Notes: generated from the sequence alone by a model not told the origin. Positions 25,823 through 42,887 are shown, counted from the first letter of the stretch. The stretch is DNA of 64,000 nucleotides from Mycteria americana (GCF_035582795.1 NC_134373.1:14282001-14346000), one strand, 5' to 3'. Made by a program: numbers and translations.

Positions 25823-26154
25823 GGAGCTCGGAGCTCCCCCGCCGGGCCCCGGCTACGCGGCTCCCGGGCTGGGGCGGGGGAGGGGGCGGAGGGGGAGCCG
25901 AGGCGCCGGGCTGAGGGAGGGAGGGAGGGGCGGAGGGAGGGAGGGCGGGACGGAGGGAGGGGCGGGCCTCAGCGCCGCATCGCCGTCGCCTCCGCCCCGG
26001 CCGGGCGCGGCCCCCGCCCGCCCCAGCGGCCGCGCGAGCCCCCCCGCCGCCTCCTGCGCGCGGCGAGCAACGGACCTCGCGCGAGCGGCCACCTTCCCCC
26101 GGGCCGGGGGAGGGGCGGGGGGAGGTCGGGGGGAGGCCCGGCCCCGCCTCGCTC

Positions 26155-26225
26155 CTACCCAATCGCCTCCCGCCGGGGCGCCGCGTGACGCCGCCCCGCC
26201 AATGAGCGCGGGGTTCGTCACGCGG
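26155..26225 (-). promoter_or_regulatory. Candidate CCNYL1 core-upstream elements: two CCAAT boxes, GC boxes, CRE half-sites
   Basis: CCAAT occurs on the plus strand at 26159-26163 and 26199-26203, 40 bp apart, the kind of spacing seen in NF-Y promoters. Between and beside them are CCCCGCC GC boxes, TGACG (26186-26190) and CGTCA (26216-26220), both CRE half-sites. The cluster is 335-400 bp upstream of the ATG. Function is inferred from motif content only. Confidence 0.5.
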
Positions 26226-29200
26226 TCGCCGCCGCGCCCTTCCTGGCCTGCCCCCGTCCTTCCCCACGCGCACACGCACACGCGCACGCAGCGCCGGCCG
26301 CGGCCCCTCGGCCCCGCCCCTCGCCCCGCCCCCTGGCGGTGCTACGCCCTGGCCCCGCCCCCGGCGGCGGCCGGCTCGCGCTGCCCGGCCGCGCACGTGC
26401 TGCGGGTGCAGCAGCAGCGTAAAGATAATAATAATGCTGTCATAATAATAAAAAAATTATAATGCAATAACAGAGAGCACTAATATAGTATAATAAAATA
26501 ATGCACAAATGCCTTAATGAACAATAATATTACAATGTGCCGCCTGCGTGCTGCCGCCGCGGCGGTCGCATCCAGCAGTCCGGAGGGGCTTCGTAAGGGA
26601 CGCAGGCAGCCTCGGTGCTGGCCTTGTAAGTTTAAAAGGTTGTTTGCGAGTCTCGCCGGCTCCTTCCCCCCATTATTAAAGGTTTTCAGGGCTCCTGGGT
26701 CGGTCCGGGGTGTTTTGCCCACCTGTCCCCACGCGTGCTAGGCGGGCGGCTCGTCTGGCTGGGTGCCTGGCTGGGCTGGGGGTTCCAGCGGCCGCCTGGG
26801 AGCTCTGCCGTCGGTTCTGATGACTCTACGGCAAAGTCCCTCAAGTAGTTGAGCGTAAGCGACACTGCGTCCCCCTGCTCGCTTATGGCTCACAGCTTGG
26901 TGCTCGGCGTGTTACCTGTGTGCGGTCTGGGGAGGAAACATTACATGTGGCCGCTGGGATTCCCAGGGACTTTTGTTTCGCTGTACTGAAAGTCTCCAGC
27001 AGCTGCCTTGTTGCTTGGTGAGTTTCAGCTACCTGAATGCTTCTCAGAGGACTGGAATGCTCAAATACACTCCAGGGAAGACGGATTAGAGGGCAAGATA
27101 CCCACAGCAGTCGGAGGCCCTGATAAAAACGAACATACGTCGTTCTGCAGTGGATCACCTCACTATCGCTACAAAAATTTAACTCTGGCCCCTGATAAGA
27201 AGAATGGCTCTGCAGAAGACTTAAGAACACACAAAGTATTGCAAAACGCTGTTATCACGCTGGCAGTTATTCCAGAGGTAGGCAGGCTCAGGGTTTTACT
27301 CCATTTTGTAGGAGAAATCCTAACGCTGGCTCTCCCATGTGATCACGGACACAAAGTTTTCAGACAAACCATGCCTAGTTTCTTTGAAGAGAGGAAGTCA
27401 TAGATGCTGCATTCCTAGAATCTGTACAGATTAATCCCAGGCACAATAAAGGGAGGAACTAAATGATTTATAGTCTTATATGAGGATTATTCCCTCAGAC
27501 TGATGAATTATACGTTTTCACTTGCCGGCAAGTTCTCTAAGCTGTGTGAGCTAAGCCTCTCTACACGCTACTGACAGTTTGTAAAGCCTCGTTACTGCAG
27601 AGAAACCTGACCTCGCTGTGGATTACACGAGGGCCTCAGAGATTTGCTTTCAGCGCTTTTTGAAGCACTTCAGCCCAACGTCCCTCCGCAGCCTCTGTAC
27701 GCTGCTTGGAGAACTAGGATGCTGCCACTAGGACCCGCTGCTAGGATGGCGGGTCCTACTGCCAGGTCTAGGAAGGCCCAGGACTTAACCATCGGGTGGG
27801 ACAGGAGACTCGCCTGAGTCAGGGAGGGAACAAAGGGGCTTCACACAAAACAGTCATTCAGAAGCTGGCATTTTCTTCGCTCTGGCACTGCATCCACAGA
27901 TTTTTGGTGAGGATGGTGGGAGAAGAGAATAAAGCTGGAGGGTTGGTGTGGTTTAGTGAAGTAATTAATTCTCAAGCAAGAATAAGAGCTGGCTTGCATC
28001 TGCGCTATTTAATATTAAAACTGGTGTAATTTACCTTCTTACACCAGAAAAGCAATACCCTTACTTGTTTGCACCTGGCTGACTCTGGCTGAGCAAGCTG
28101 CACCCCTGCTGCACTGCCGGGCCCTGTCCAGCGGCTCAACGCCGCTGGAGATGAGCCTGCTCCGTCCGGAGCAGCGGTAGGAATCACAGGCAAATCTGCA
28201 CATCTCAGCCAGACAGCCGCGATGCCGGGTGTCCGTTTCTTAGATCGTGTCCGTCCTGTTCTTTGCAGCCACGCCAGCGTTGCAACGGGGCTGCCTGGCT
28301 TCGGTGGAGGGAGGTGCAACCGCAGCAAGAGCCTGGTGGGATCCCAGCAGCGAGCTGGGGCCTCTGCTAAGTCCAGGCTTTGGAGCAGGCTCAGGGAGCC
28401 CTTTGCCAAAGCTGCGGTTTTGGGCAGTGGAAAATCCTTTTTCAAGGGCGAAGAAGAAGTGAGCAAGAGTGGCTCACCGGGTGGCCGAGCACCGGGACCC
28501 TGTCATCAAGGGCAACAGCCAAAACTGCACGTACTTGTCCCGATACACAAAAAATGCTGGGAACTTGGAGTAGCTGGAGTACGTGACGTGTCTCACTGCT
28601 ATTTGGGCGTGAGGTTTTGGTTCCTCTGCCTCCCGGAGGCTGAAGTTTCCCATGGGCCCCATACTTGTTCTCGATGTGTAATGCTGCAAAGGGGAAGAGA
28701 GGAAGGCCGCTCTTCCCCCGCACCAGCACCGTTGTAGAGCATCAGGATATATACAAACATGCAGAGGGAGGAAAGAAATCAGTAGTCTGTTTCCCTGTGT
28801 AGCCTTATTCATGTAGGCCTTAAGCAAGAGGAAGCTGACTTTAATCCCTGGAAATCACAGAAACAGCAAACTGTCCCACCTCCCCGTCATTCCAGGAGAA
28901 TTTAAGCTTCCGCTTCCACGTACCTCAGCGTGCCAATAAGGGGTATTTTTCCATATCTGTGCATGTTTCCCTGTAGCTGCAGTAATGAGGAATATTCATT
29001 TCCCCCTCCATTTTGGCAAAGTAACTCTTAAAATCTTAATAAAAGTCTGATTTATCAGGATAATATGACAAAACCTGTTGCTGTGTGTCTTTTCTGCAGA
29101 ACTAGGTGATCCTTTTAATAGGTATAGCCTGAGCAACACCCTGCAGAGATGAAACACATTATCTTTTATTTATGCAGCTTAGCACTCTATTGACTTACTG

Positions 29201-31020
29201 CTATAGCAATATACTGAATACCATCTATCATGATTTATTACGAGTCCTGGTTCTCTTCCTATTTTCCATCTCGTCTTTCTACTGTTTTGCTTGATTTAGC
29301 CCAGTGAATCATCAGACAGTTTCCATTATAAAAAAATCAATTACTTTGATGTACAAGGGGCAGCACATACCTAGTTCCACATTTTGTATGATAAGTAGGC
29401 ATTTTGGATGCCAGATCTTGGCAATAATGAATGTGTAAGCCGAAAATAGCTTACCACGGACCGCTGAGATTCAACCTCTTTTCCTCCTGCTCCAGGAAGA
29501 GAGGTCTGTGCCGCGGGACCCTCAGTTACTGCCCCGTCTCTCTGAGCAGGGCACCCAGTGGGCAGCAACCCCCCCTCGCTCACTAACACCAAATACCATG
29601 CTTTTACGTAATCCGTTGGACTGAACTGTTTTTCCACCCTGCTTGAAGCGTTTTGCTTCATTAGTTGCATTAGTTGCAGCGTTCGCCCCTCGCCTGGTTT
29701 CAGGGCTGTCCTGGTTCACCAGGGCTGCGGCCGGGGTAGGGCGATTCCCAGAGTAGATGACGGTGCAAGGAGGGTGGGTCAGTTTTATTGAGCTGTCCTG
29801 ATTACAGGGCTGGCCCATAAAGATTAGTAAGTCCTACTGCAGAGTAGCAATAACGATGTCCCAGGTAACGGGGGAGAATCGCTGCTATTCCCGGGGAGGA
29901 GCTGAGGGTAACACTGGCAAGCGCCAGTCCCACCGATGGCAGTGCGCCGTTTCTGCACCTCGCTTGGGAAGGACGCTCCGGCTGCGAGGTGTACTGCGTG
30001 AAAACTGCCGTGAGAGAGACTTGCAAGTTGATGGAAATAGGATTCACGGGTGTATTTGCTTGCTCGCTTCAAGCCAGAGGCAGACACTTGGGAAGAAGCC
30101 TGATCATGAGCTATGGCCTGTTCTGAACGGGGCTCAAACCTGCATGTTTGCAGACAAAATTCAAACAAATTGGAAAGAACTTGTGTCATCCTCTGCACTG
30201 GGCAAACACTTCTTAAAATGGTGAAAGATTTTTCTTATGGGACAAGAAGACAGTTTATCGCCCAGCTTTAAATGCATGCAATATTTGTAGTTTGGATTAG
30301 TGCTGAGCATTCATGCTCAGTTAACCGCTTAGGGATTATGTTTAGTTTCATTTCAGCACTGCCTCAGTGCTGCATTCAACCAGGGTAACTCAGACAAGGA
30401 GGGCACAGACCAAAGTCCTGGATTTTAGGCAGGTGTGATCCTCAAATGAAGGCGTTCTGGGTTTGTTAATTCTCTCTTTTCCTGTTTCAGTTGCATACCT
30501 AACAGGTTTCAGTCACTCACTAGGGGGAAGAAGAACCAGCTCTCAGTGCTGTCCTGAAGGTCAGCACATAAAAATATCCCCCCCGGAGTGCTGGCTGGGC
30601 TCTGAGCACAGAGCAGGGCGATGCAGCAGGAGCTGCCGCTGCACCGCAGCCAGCGGCCCATGCACCGTGCCCGGCTCGGCTCGGCTCGGCCCGGGGAGAG
30701 CATCCCCTCTCCCACCGGCAGCTATTCCCCACCGAGGCAGCCATGCCTTCATGTGAAGGCAAACGTTTCCTGGTGAGCGGCTTATAGCAGGTTTTCTGGC
30801 ACGGTGCTGCCCGCCCGCGCGCGGCAGGCAGACCGGGGATTTGCAGCACCCAGAGCGTGCACGGATGCGGTTGGGTTGGGGGCACCTCTCTGGAAACCAA
30901 GGGTAGGAGTAACTTCAGCAGGGTCCCTAGGTCTGTTCCTCAAAAGCATACTGCATCTTTCTCCCGGGGAACAGAGAGGAGCAGAGCAGCTTTTGACTTG
31001 TTCTGGCACTGTAGGTTTGC

Positions 31021-31046
31021 TTTTTTTTTTTTTTTTTTTTAAAAAA
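31021..31046. repeat. T20-A6 homopolymer tract
   Basis: Twenty T followed by six A in intergenic DNA. Short open frames overlapping it encode only poly-Phe or poly-Lys. Confidence 0.9.
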
Positions 31047-33652
31047 CTGGAATCTTGCTTTTATGAAGATAAAAAGTAATTCTCTTGCATTTGGGTTCAC
31101 AAAGAAAATGAGACCTAAATGTAACCTACGCAGTAATAGCTCAAGGGTACTGACTGCTGAATGGATTCCAGCGGGTGTTAATGCCATCGCGGATGGGAGT
31201 TTATAAATTTGACACTTAATGTCACTATTCCTTAAAGAGAGCAAATTTGTTATACAGGCCTTCATTCCTCCTCCACGTGATGGCTCATGTTTAACTTTTA
31301 ATAATGTGTGGTGGGGAGAGAGTATGTTTGCTTTAATTTTCACGAAAGGGAAAGCAACTTTCCAAAATGTGGGAAATGAATCGTAATTTAAGCCCTCTGG
31401 GGAAGTTGCTGTAATCGCCAGGAGAACTCCACACAGCCTTTAAGGAAGGCCAGGCGGGATCCTGAAATGAAACCTAAGTCAGATGGTGATGACAGCCGAA
31501 AGAGGAGCAACCTATATTCCCAAGATGCAGAGATGAAAAAGACCTATGATTTATTCTGAAAATACAAAGGCCCAGATTCGCTCCTGATGTGAGTCTAATG
31601 AGGCCAAAGGATCTATACCAGCGAGGAATGTACCCTGCCAACTACTGAATGCAACTTCTGAGCTATAAGCCTAACTAGATGTATAATTATTTGCAGCGTG
31701 TATAATAAATGAAGACTGCCAGGCTTGACAGGACTAATATTAGTGCTGCCAGCTGTGTTTTGGCTTGTGGGCTCACAGGGGAAGGTAATTCTGTCTCTTT
31801 ACTTGGCCCGTTTGCCCCATACATGTGAGCCACTGTCTGCTCGTGTTCAAAGGAACTCCACTTCTCGGACAAGTCTTTACATTTCCTACCTCAAGCTTTC
31901 CCTGCGATGGTTACTTGTAGGTAGATTTGTGCATGTTTTTATTTAACTCCCTCTCCGAAAGCTTAGCGCTTGCGTCCATAACCACACAACACCATAGTCC
32001 CTTGCTTCGTGATGCAAAACCAGGCTTCCCTTCATCTGTGAGCAGCAGTATCCCTGAGAGGAGACGTCTGAAACCATAGTTACCAGCTCCTATCTGAATA
32101 ACGACTCTTGAAAAATTCCCAAATCCAAGGGTATGTTTTTGCCCACACCAACTGCAACAAGAAGCTGAGAGTCTCCTAAAACGCTTGAAATGAAATTGTA
32201 GGATTTTCGGTAAGCCACCCAGCTTCACAGTCACCATCAGTCCCAGAAATGGAGAATGGCTCCTTGCAAATGCTGGGTTGTGCTTCACAGGGCCAAGAAT
32301 CTTAAATCCTGTAAATTCAGGTGTTATCTTCACCTTGACTTAGTACTGCACATGCCTTTCCAAGGCCATGTGCCTCCTTGCTTGTCTGCAGGGCAATAAT
32401 ACCAGCTCTGGGATGTGTTTTATTCAATTTCTCCCTTCTTAGAAAGTGTCCCAGCTGCAGGAGAAGGAGTACTTTCTGATCTTACTCTCAAGCAATCTAT
32501 GGATAACTTGGAGAAGAGCCAGGACTTTGTCTTTTCCTGGAAACGTAGCTGCAGGAAGAATGAATCACCAGGTTGAACCTGTATAACCAACTGAAAACAA
32601 AAGCTCAGACTTCTGTGTCTCACTGTTGCAAATAATGGGGGGAAAAATAGGCATCCTGTTTTGAAATCCACTACCAGCTGACAGGACAAAAATATTGCAC
32701 GCGTGATTGTCTTTTGAAGCTGACAAGTAACATAAGACTATGGCCATTTAAGGGAAAAAGACCGAAGCAAAACAGTAGTTAGGGCAATAGAAATTTCCAA
32801 TGTTTTCGGGGAAAAAAGTAACTAGTGAGGTTGTTCAGAACACACAGGGTGGATATTTAGTAATTTTCACACTAAATTTTCACACTTTTAAATCATCTTC
32901 TGTACTACCCTTGGCTAGCGGTGAATACGTGCAAACCAGGGCTGGGAGCCTGTGCTTCATAGCATCAGGACGGACTGCAGTGCTGGTGTCATTGATTAAA
33001 TCTGTCCTTTTGCCTCTGCAGCAATCTAAGATGTCATTACAGGCAACGCAGAGGCTTCTTGGCTAGCATGCGAGCATCTGGATCACTGCAGGGATACCAA
33101 CAGCACAACCATATGGCAGTTATCGTTTCTTTACGTTAGCTTCTCTTTTCTGATCCTACCTTCATTTCGTCTTAAGGAAGAATAAAATTAGTTTCACAGC
33201 TATCAAAGGCTAAGGTTAATGGAGGCTTAATACCTGAGAAGAGAATTTGAGATGTGCTGAAGCCAAGAAAGACAGAGGCTTGCAAAGCTGTGCGCTCTTG
33301 GGCAGAGGGCTGGCAGAACTACTATTTTGATGTCCCAGGTGCTAGAAATAGCCGTTACTGCAGGTCATAGATACAAATTTCCTATGAGGAAAAGGAAAAT
33401 GCTTTCCAGTATTTTAATACAAACATTGACATGGATGCGTGACTTTATTCAGAAAAGTCAAATTGCATGCATAAGCTCTGCAGTAAGTTTGTAAACTTTC
33501 GAAGGTTTAATTTCAACCCGGGGCCACCAAAGCCTGGAAGGCGGCTCTGAGGAGCCCTTCCTGTCAGCTTTAAGGTACCTGAAATTGCTTAGACTTGACT
33601 CTTCCTTCTTCTCCATTGTCTGAAGGATTTTCTTTTTAAGGAGTGGAGAAGA

Positions 33653-33768
33653 GGTGCTTAGGGACATGGTGTAGTGGTGGTCTTGGTAGTGTTAGGTTTA
33701 CAGTTGGACTCGATGATCTTAAAGGTCTTTTCCAACCTATACGATTCTGTGATTCTGTGATTCTGTGA
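33653..33768 (+). mobile_element. CR1 LINE 3' end, intergenic
   Basis: Short 5'-truncated copy: TTGGACTCGATGATCTTAAA, GGTCTTTTCCAACCTATACG, ending in three ATTCTGTG units (33744-33768). The clean tail suggests it is younger than the other copies here. Confidence 0.9.
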
Positions 33769-36715
33769 AGAGAAACACTGCCAATACCATTACAAGTAAC
33801 AGTAAAACCCCCACATTGTTCCGAAACTTGGATTCTTCTTGGTTTTAAAAGGGTAACCTCTGCACTGAGGCAGATGCTTTTGCGTCTATATGAATGCTAT
33901 AGCTGTTGTCTGCCTGTCCATATAACTGTTTTTAAATTGTTTTGAATTAGTTGTTGTTAACTAGTTTTAAATTAATACAGTGTGTTGCTTGCACTGTAAT
34001 TTCCTCTCCAATTACATAACACTGCACCTACAGAGCATAGCAGAAATTTGGCCACCCGACGTTAAGCCTCTAGATCCATACTCAGACCCCATAAATGGGA
34101 GGTTTTTGCAGCATTTTCCCCCGCCCCAGTATCCCACGCACCAGACACACATCTTACGCTGGCCTACAACCCTCAACCAGCTGCAACGAGCACAGAAGCT
34201 GCTGGCGGAGGAGGGAAATCACCGCACCGCACGGCCATTTCCCCGCCACAGCCCCGTGCTCACAGGAGCGCTGCCGGAGCAGCCCTTCCCGTACCCACCC
34301 GTGTGCGCACCGCTGCCCGCTCACGTGCCGGTCGCGTGCCGGTGGGTTAGGGACTCTCCCGTCACAAGACCCGACACGTGGCATCTCACGGCCTGCAAGT
34401 CCAGCAGCTGGAGACGTGGGTAAGGCTGTAGGTCTGCGGACATCTCGAAGTGCAGTCATAAGTGGAGGATGTTTCCAGCAAATGAAGAGCGGCTGGAACT
34501 GCAGTCGTTGCTTGCGAAGAAGAGCTTAGTCATTTTGCTTTTTTCTTCCTTAATTAAAACTTCAGAATAATGTCAGCTTTCAGACCTGCAAGGCCTTTGA
34601 GAGATCAGTCACATAATTCCACTAAAAGCTAAGTGATCTTTCTGTAACAAGACATTTTAATAAACGTGGTGATTATGCATGACAGTTTATCGAGATGCGA
34701 GGTTGAAGGCGTGAAAGTAATGTTACTGACGGGAACTATTCCCTCTTCAGAGGCTCCAGAAACTTCCTGCATTTCAGCTCAAGCACTTATGAAATTATAC
34801 ATCTTCACATTTTTGATCATTACTCCCATTGTTTAATGTAACTGTGTGTGTAAAGGAAATGACACGCTAGATCAGACCATACATTTATTTCAATATTTAA
34901 CGTTTTTTGCAAGGATCTTGCTGAAGCAGCAAGTTATAAGGTCTACTGGTAACCCATCAGTTTCTGCAGAAACTTAAGTTTTTATTTTTAATTCACCCCA
35001 TTGGTTTCAAAGATGATCCCGATCAGTTCAAGCTGGGGCTGTCTTGATTCTGCAACTGCAAGCTGTCATCAGCCAAATTAATCTCTGGTTTATTCCCTTT
35101 GTATTTAACAGCAAGTGATTCACCGCCACATCTATCTCACTGGTGTGGAGAATCTGGAAGCTACTGGTGAAGATGAAAATGTAAAAATTGTTAAATCACT
35201 TCACTGCTAGTCATTTGAATGGCCACTTACGGTGATACTTAGGGAGGAAGACCACTTTCTTTTCCGAGTTTTCCTCCAAACTTTGTGTTAGCTCGTGTTC
35301 GTTTGGTCGATGAAAGCTCTTAGCAAAATAGATATTTGTCCAAACTTTCCTTCAAAGACAGTTTTTGTATTTCAGTGGAATGACAACCGGAAGTAGCTGC
35401 TATTTATTTAGAGAGGAAAGGATTAAATGTGTAGGACCAGAAGTTTCTACACAAATGTAGAACCAGAACCATTTGGAATAAGGTGTTGCTGTCAGAGGGT
35501 TATCAAGAACATAGGTTTCTAGATAGAGTTTAAAAAAAAAAATCAGATTGTTTCTATTTATACCTGCCTTTGCCTTGGTAACCAGAGACTGCGTGAGGGA
35601 TGCAGTATTTTCCCCACATCGTGGATGGCTCCAAAATCCATGCGCAGCCATGCGGCGCATGCAGTGTCTGCAGAACTGTCACAAGAACTGTCACATTGAT
35701 TTCTAAGAGAGGATTTTAAATATTAAGCAGGGAAAAGAAGATTTCAGAAAGGGAGGTATATTAGTATAGCTCCAAAATAATTTGCTCTCATTTCTGTCTC
35801 ATCTACTTGATTCTTTGATCTTCTGACTATTACAAGGACCATGGCTCTTAAACACTTTTTCTTAATTACCCCGAGCAGCTTACCTGCATCTGAGGTAGCA
35901 GGATTTACTTACAGTTGGACACATTATGCCTTTGCTCTATGAAGTAGTCGAATAAGATAAGAATGGACTTGAATCAGTGTTTCTTTATACTTTAAGTCAT
36001 TCTTGCTTACTTAAAATCAGCTATTCCCTACTTTGCAAGTTTATCTGCAGCTTAGGTGTCCTTGTAGCCTTCTGCAGCGTTTAAAAGCTGAACCAGGCTA
36101 TGTTCTTGCAACTTTATTGTTGTGCTAAGCTCCTGCCCTGCTGGGAGAAAAAGTATTTCAGTTCTGGGCAACTGTTTTAGGCATAATTCTTTGTTGTTGT
36201 GTTTTCCTTACCCTTTTACTGTCAGGAAGGGTGGAACAAACCAAGTCTCTGTCACTATAATACTTGTGTACTGTACCTTCTTAGAAAATGGATTTGGAGA
36301 GGGGAAAAGCAGGTAAATATAGGCTTAGAATGAATATGGGGAATCAGGGCCCTTACTGAACTTCTAGGGGACATGCTTCTCTTTTAATAGCTTCACTATC
36401 CAGTTATGAACTGGAAAGTAATTTCTGATCTCCTGTACAAGGCTCACAGATGTCAGTGCCAAAGTAACGTTAGCAGGGGAGAAGGGGAAATAGTTCTGGG
36501 AAGGGGAGCAGGATTGGTATAGAACCTGCTGGGCTCCAAAGATGTTCAGGGATAGCTGACTTACAAAAACACATTCTTGGGATAAAAGCAGTCACTGCAT
36601 TATTGTCTTTGAGAACAAATGTATACATTTTCACCTACAGCCTTCTTTCACTCTAGTTGCTGTTTTGCCAGAGCCCGGGTCTTATGAAATACTGCAGGGG
36701 AAGAAAACTGCTGTC

Positions 36716-36750
36716 GGGGGGGGGGAGGAGGGAAAGGGGGCAGTTGGGAG
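36716..36750 (+). repeat. G-rich tract (G10 plus further G runs)
   Basis: A ten-G run is followed by GGAGGG, GGGGG and GGG with short loops, a pattern able to form a G-quadruplex on the plus strand. Intergenic. Confidence 0.7.
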
Positions 36751-38199
36751 CACTGGAGCCCTGCTGCACTCCTCCACGTCTCCTCAGCTGGAGATCCCAG
36801 GGCTGGCCTGTGGTGCCAGAGGTGGAGGCAAAAAGCTTTCTGCCATTTGGGAGTTTCCCTCCATTTGCCTGATGGTGTAGTTTAGGCACAGCATAAGTGA
36901 TTCAAAAACCCATCCAAGCAGAGTTCTCATTTCAAGTGTAATCACTCTCGTTGTTTTTCCCACACTGCCTATATAAATAATTAAAAAAAAAATTTGAGAT
37001 AATAGCACAAGCAGTTTCAAACTCTCAAAAGCAGGACTAGTGGCAAGGGACCAGCCCTTTAGGACATAAAACCACAGTAAGCTGAATCATCGCACCTGCT
37101 CTGGCATGTTTATGAGGAGGAGTCTGAGTTGCCATAAGACAAGTATGAACTGGTTTGGGGCAAGTGAAATTCTGGTTTCCATTCCCCTAGAGTAGCAGAA
37201 CCCTAAAAACAAGCTTTAGTTCCTGCTACCCCTGTGCAGCCTGTAACGCTCCTCCACAAAGGCTTTCATGAATCTTGAGCCACTCTGTTGAAATCAACAG
37301 CTTTCAGATGCAACCACATTTGCTTTCGTCTGCCAGCCAGATTTGCTGCTCCCTGTGGGAAAGAGTGGGGATGTTTTCTGGAGCTGGTTACGCTCCCCAA
37401 CTTTGAGGGCCAGCCTCACCCCGATGGTGGTGACACTGGGAGCTGCCGAGCCACACAGCCACTGGAGATGGGTGCAGGGAAGGCACGCCGCTCCCCTGCC
37501 ACGCTCCCCCAGGTGTGGTCCTTTCACACGAGGCCTGGCCGCTCGCAGAGGCTGAGGAGCATGGCTGGAGGTCCTGCGCCAGTTCGTGGAGTACCTGCAG
37601 CAGTGCCTCCAGGCAGCCAGAGTGCAAGCGCTGCCAGGACGCTTCCCCAGCCCTCCCGTGGCCTTTAGCAGTCTTTGGAGGAAGTTCAAGTAACTGGAGA
37701 TGGAGACACACAAAGGAGAGGAGCACTGTGTTGTTTTGCCAAACAGGAGATTAAACAGAGCCAAAGGTGGAGAGAAGCCCATGCACAAACAACGCCTCAG
37801 GAGCGTTACTGCCCCACCACCACCCGAGAACAACTTTGGCTTTCCTGCCTTGGTCAATGCTCTGGCTGAGATGCACGAGACGCGTTATGTTTCTGTGATG
37901 GTTACCCAGTTATTGAGGGACTGCCTCCAGGCTGGTGATGAGCACTTGCAGAGGCAACGTTCACCGTACTGGCAATGGAGGACAAGGCTGGTGGGCTGGA
38001 CAAATGCCTTTCCTTTGCAGTGTCTTCCAAAAACCCCTGAAACAAAAGCCATGAGCCAGAACCACAGAGAGGCTGCGGGGACAGCAGACAACGTCTCACA
38101 GGGTGTTTCACACCTCGTACCTTTTTTCGTGGCACATAGGTCTGAAAATGCGAGAAGCCCCGGGGCCCCAGCCTCCTGCAGGAAGCAGCGTAAGGCTTT

Positions 38200-41797
<3,598 letters not shown>

Positions 41798-42847
41798 CTC
41801 TATGCTTTGTTAGTAAACCCCTGATGCTGTCCAATCCTCCCCTTGTTTCTACTAATACACTTGTTCCTAAGCATATAATTGCAGTTGTGTTATTTCACTG
41901 GCTTCATGTTCTGATGGTCTTGTCTGATCGCTTGGTCTGATACAGCAAGGATTGTACTTCTCTTCTGCATATTGAACTGCTGCTTCATTTCTCAGCAGAG
42001 TTGTATAGGGTCTTCCACTGACTTTTTATCAAATGTAATTTTTGAAACTGATTTAAGTTGCAGAAATCTCCAGGCATCAAAAATGTCATCAAAAGATCTG
42101 TTGTTTAAAATCAAACCACACTTAATTTTTGTGGGAAACTTAGAAATAGATTAGAATGGGGTTTTCTTTCCCCTTATCACTTCCTTAACTCTAGAAAAGT
42201 AGAAGTGAATGAAATATAAGCTAAGACTCCAGTTCTAAATGCTTTAACTCTTCAGGCCTTCTCCAGCGTAAAAGTTGTGGTAAAAGAAGCCACTTAAAGG
42301 GCAAAAACACTAAAGGCAGCTGCAAAAAACTGTATTGCTGTCACTGCTGCATTGAAGAGGCATAGGGAAACAAAGAACAAGATCTGTGTAGGGGGGTGGG
42401 TTGGGAATCGATGTTGCAGAGTAAGCCAACTCAGAAATCAGTGGTGTTTTTACCTGACTTGCAAGCATGGAGGCTATGCCTGCAGTACCGAAGCAGTCGT
42501 GGTTCTTGGGTTGTCCCTAACAAGACAACTTTCCCTTGCACAGATCACGGCTCCTTGGAGCAGATGCACATGTGCCAGCAGGGAAAGTGAAACAAGGGGA
42601 CTCAAACTGTTCCTTAAATATCAAATCAGCCCTTGACTCTCAAAGTACCGCTAAATAATGTTCTACTTTCTGCCTTTGTGGCTCACTGTGTCTCTGAGAG
42701 CTGTTACTAGGAGAGGAGGCTGCTGCTGTAAAGTCTTTGTAGCTGGGGGAGTACTTATTCTTGTATTATTTGGGACCTTGGGGCAGTGTCTAGATTTCGG
42801 CATGCTTTCTGTGCACAGTGGTAGTTAGATGCTGTTCTAAGTAACTG

Positions 42848-42887
42848 ATTAAATACCTCGAGCTTGTAAAAACACCTGTGTGTGTTT
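42848..42887 (+). terminator. Candidate METTL21A polyadenylation site
   Basis: ATTAAA at 42848-42853 is followed about 25 nt later by a GT-rich element (CTGTGTGTGTTT, 42876-42887), the usual arrangement of a vertebrate poly(A) site. It would give a 3' UTR of about 1.07 kb. AATAAA at 43975 and 43997 are alternative distal signals. Confidence 0.35.

Larger units (their letters stand above)
24960..26410. promoter_or_regulatory. CpG island spanning the CCNYL1 promoter, first exon and start of intron 1
   Basis: About 1.45 kb of very GC-rich, CpG-dense DNA between AT-rich flanks. It includes coding exon 1, the presumed 5' UTR upstream of 25822, many GGGCGG-type GC boxes, GGGA and CCG runs, and a CACGCG/CACACG microsatellite at about 26265-26290. 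Long open frames on both strands here come from high GC content, not from genes. Confidence 0.9.
26411..38199. other. Intergenic region between divergent CCNYL1 and METTL21A
   Basis: Begins with a sharp change to an AT-rich (TAA)-like stretch (26419-26545). It includes one CR1 end (33653-33768), the T20-A6 tract, the G-rich tract and moderately GC-rich islands near 28.1-28.7, 29.5-30.1, 30.6-30.9, 34.1-34.5 and 37.3-38.2 kb. These carry overlapping open frames on both strands. I recognise no protein, tRNA, rRNA or microRNA. Confidence 0.7.

Noticed and set aside
25128-26462. 444-codon open frame on the plus strand across the CCNYL1 CpG island
   Set aside because: All six frames are nearly stop-free here because of extreme GC content. 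The protein is Pro/Arg/Gly/Ala low-complexity and antisense to a firm coding exon.
28005-28827. Several overlapping open frames on both strands, including an aromatic-rich minus-strand stretch near 28.5 kb
   Set aside because: No recognised family, three frames open at once in GC-rich DNA and no supporting splice sites. Not reportable as a gene.
29700-29770. Weak resemblance of CTGTCCTGGTT...GGGGTAGGG to the start of the LTR family
   Set aside because: Only short interrupted similarity, with no matching interior blocks or LTR end nearby.
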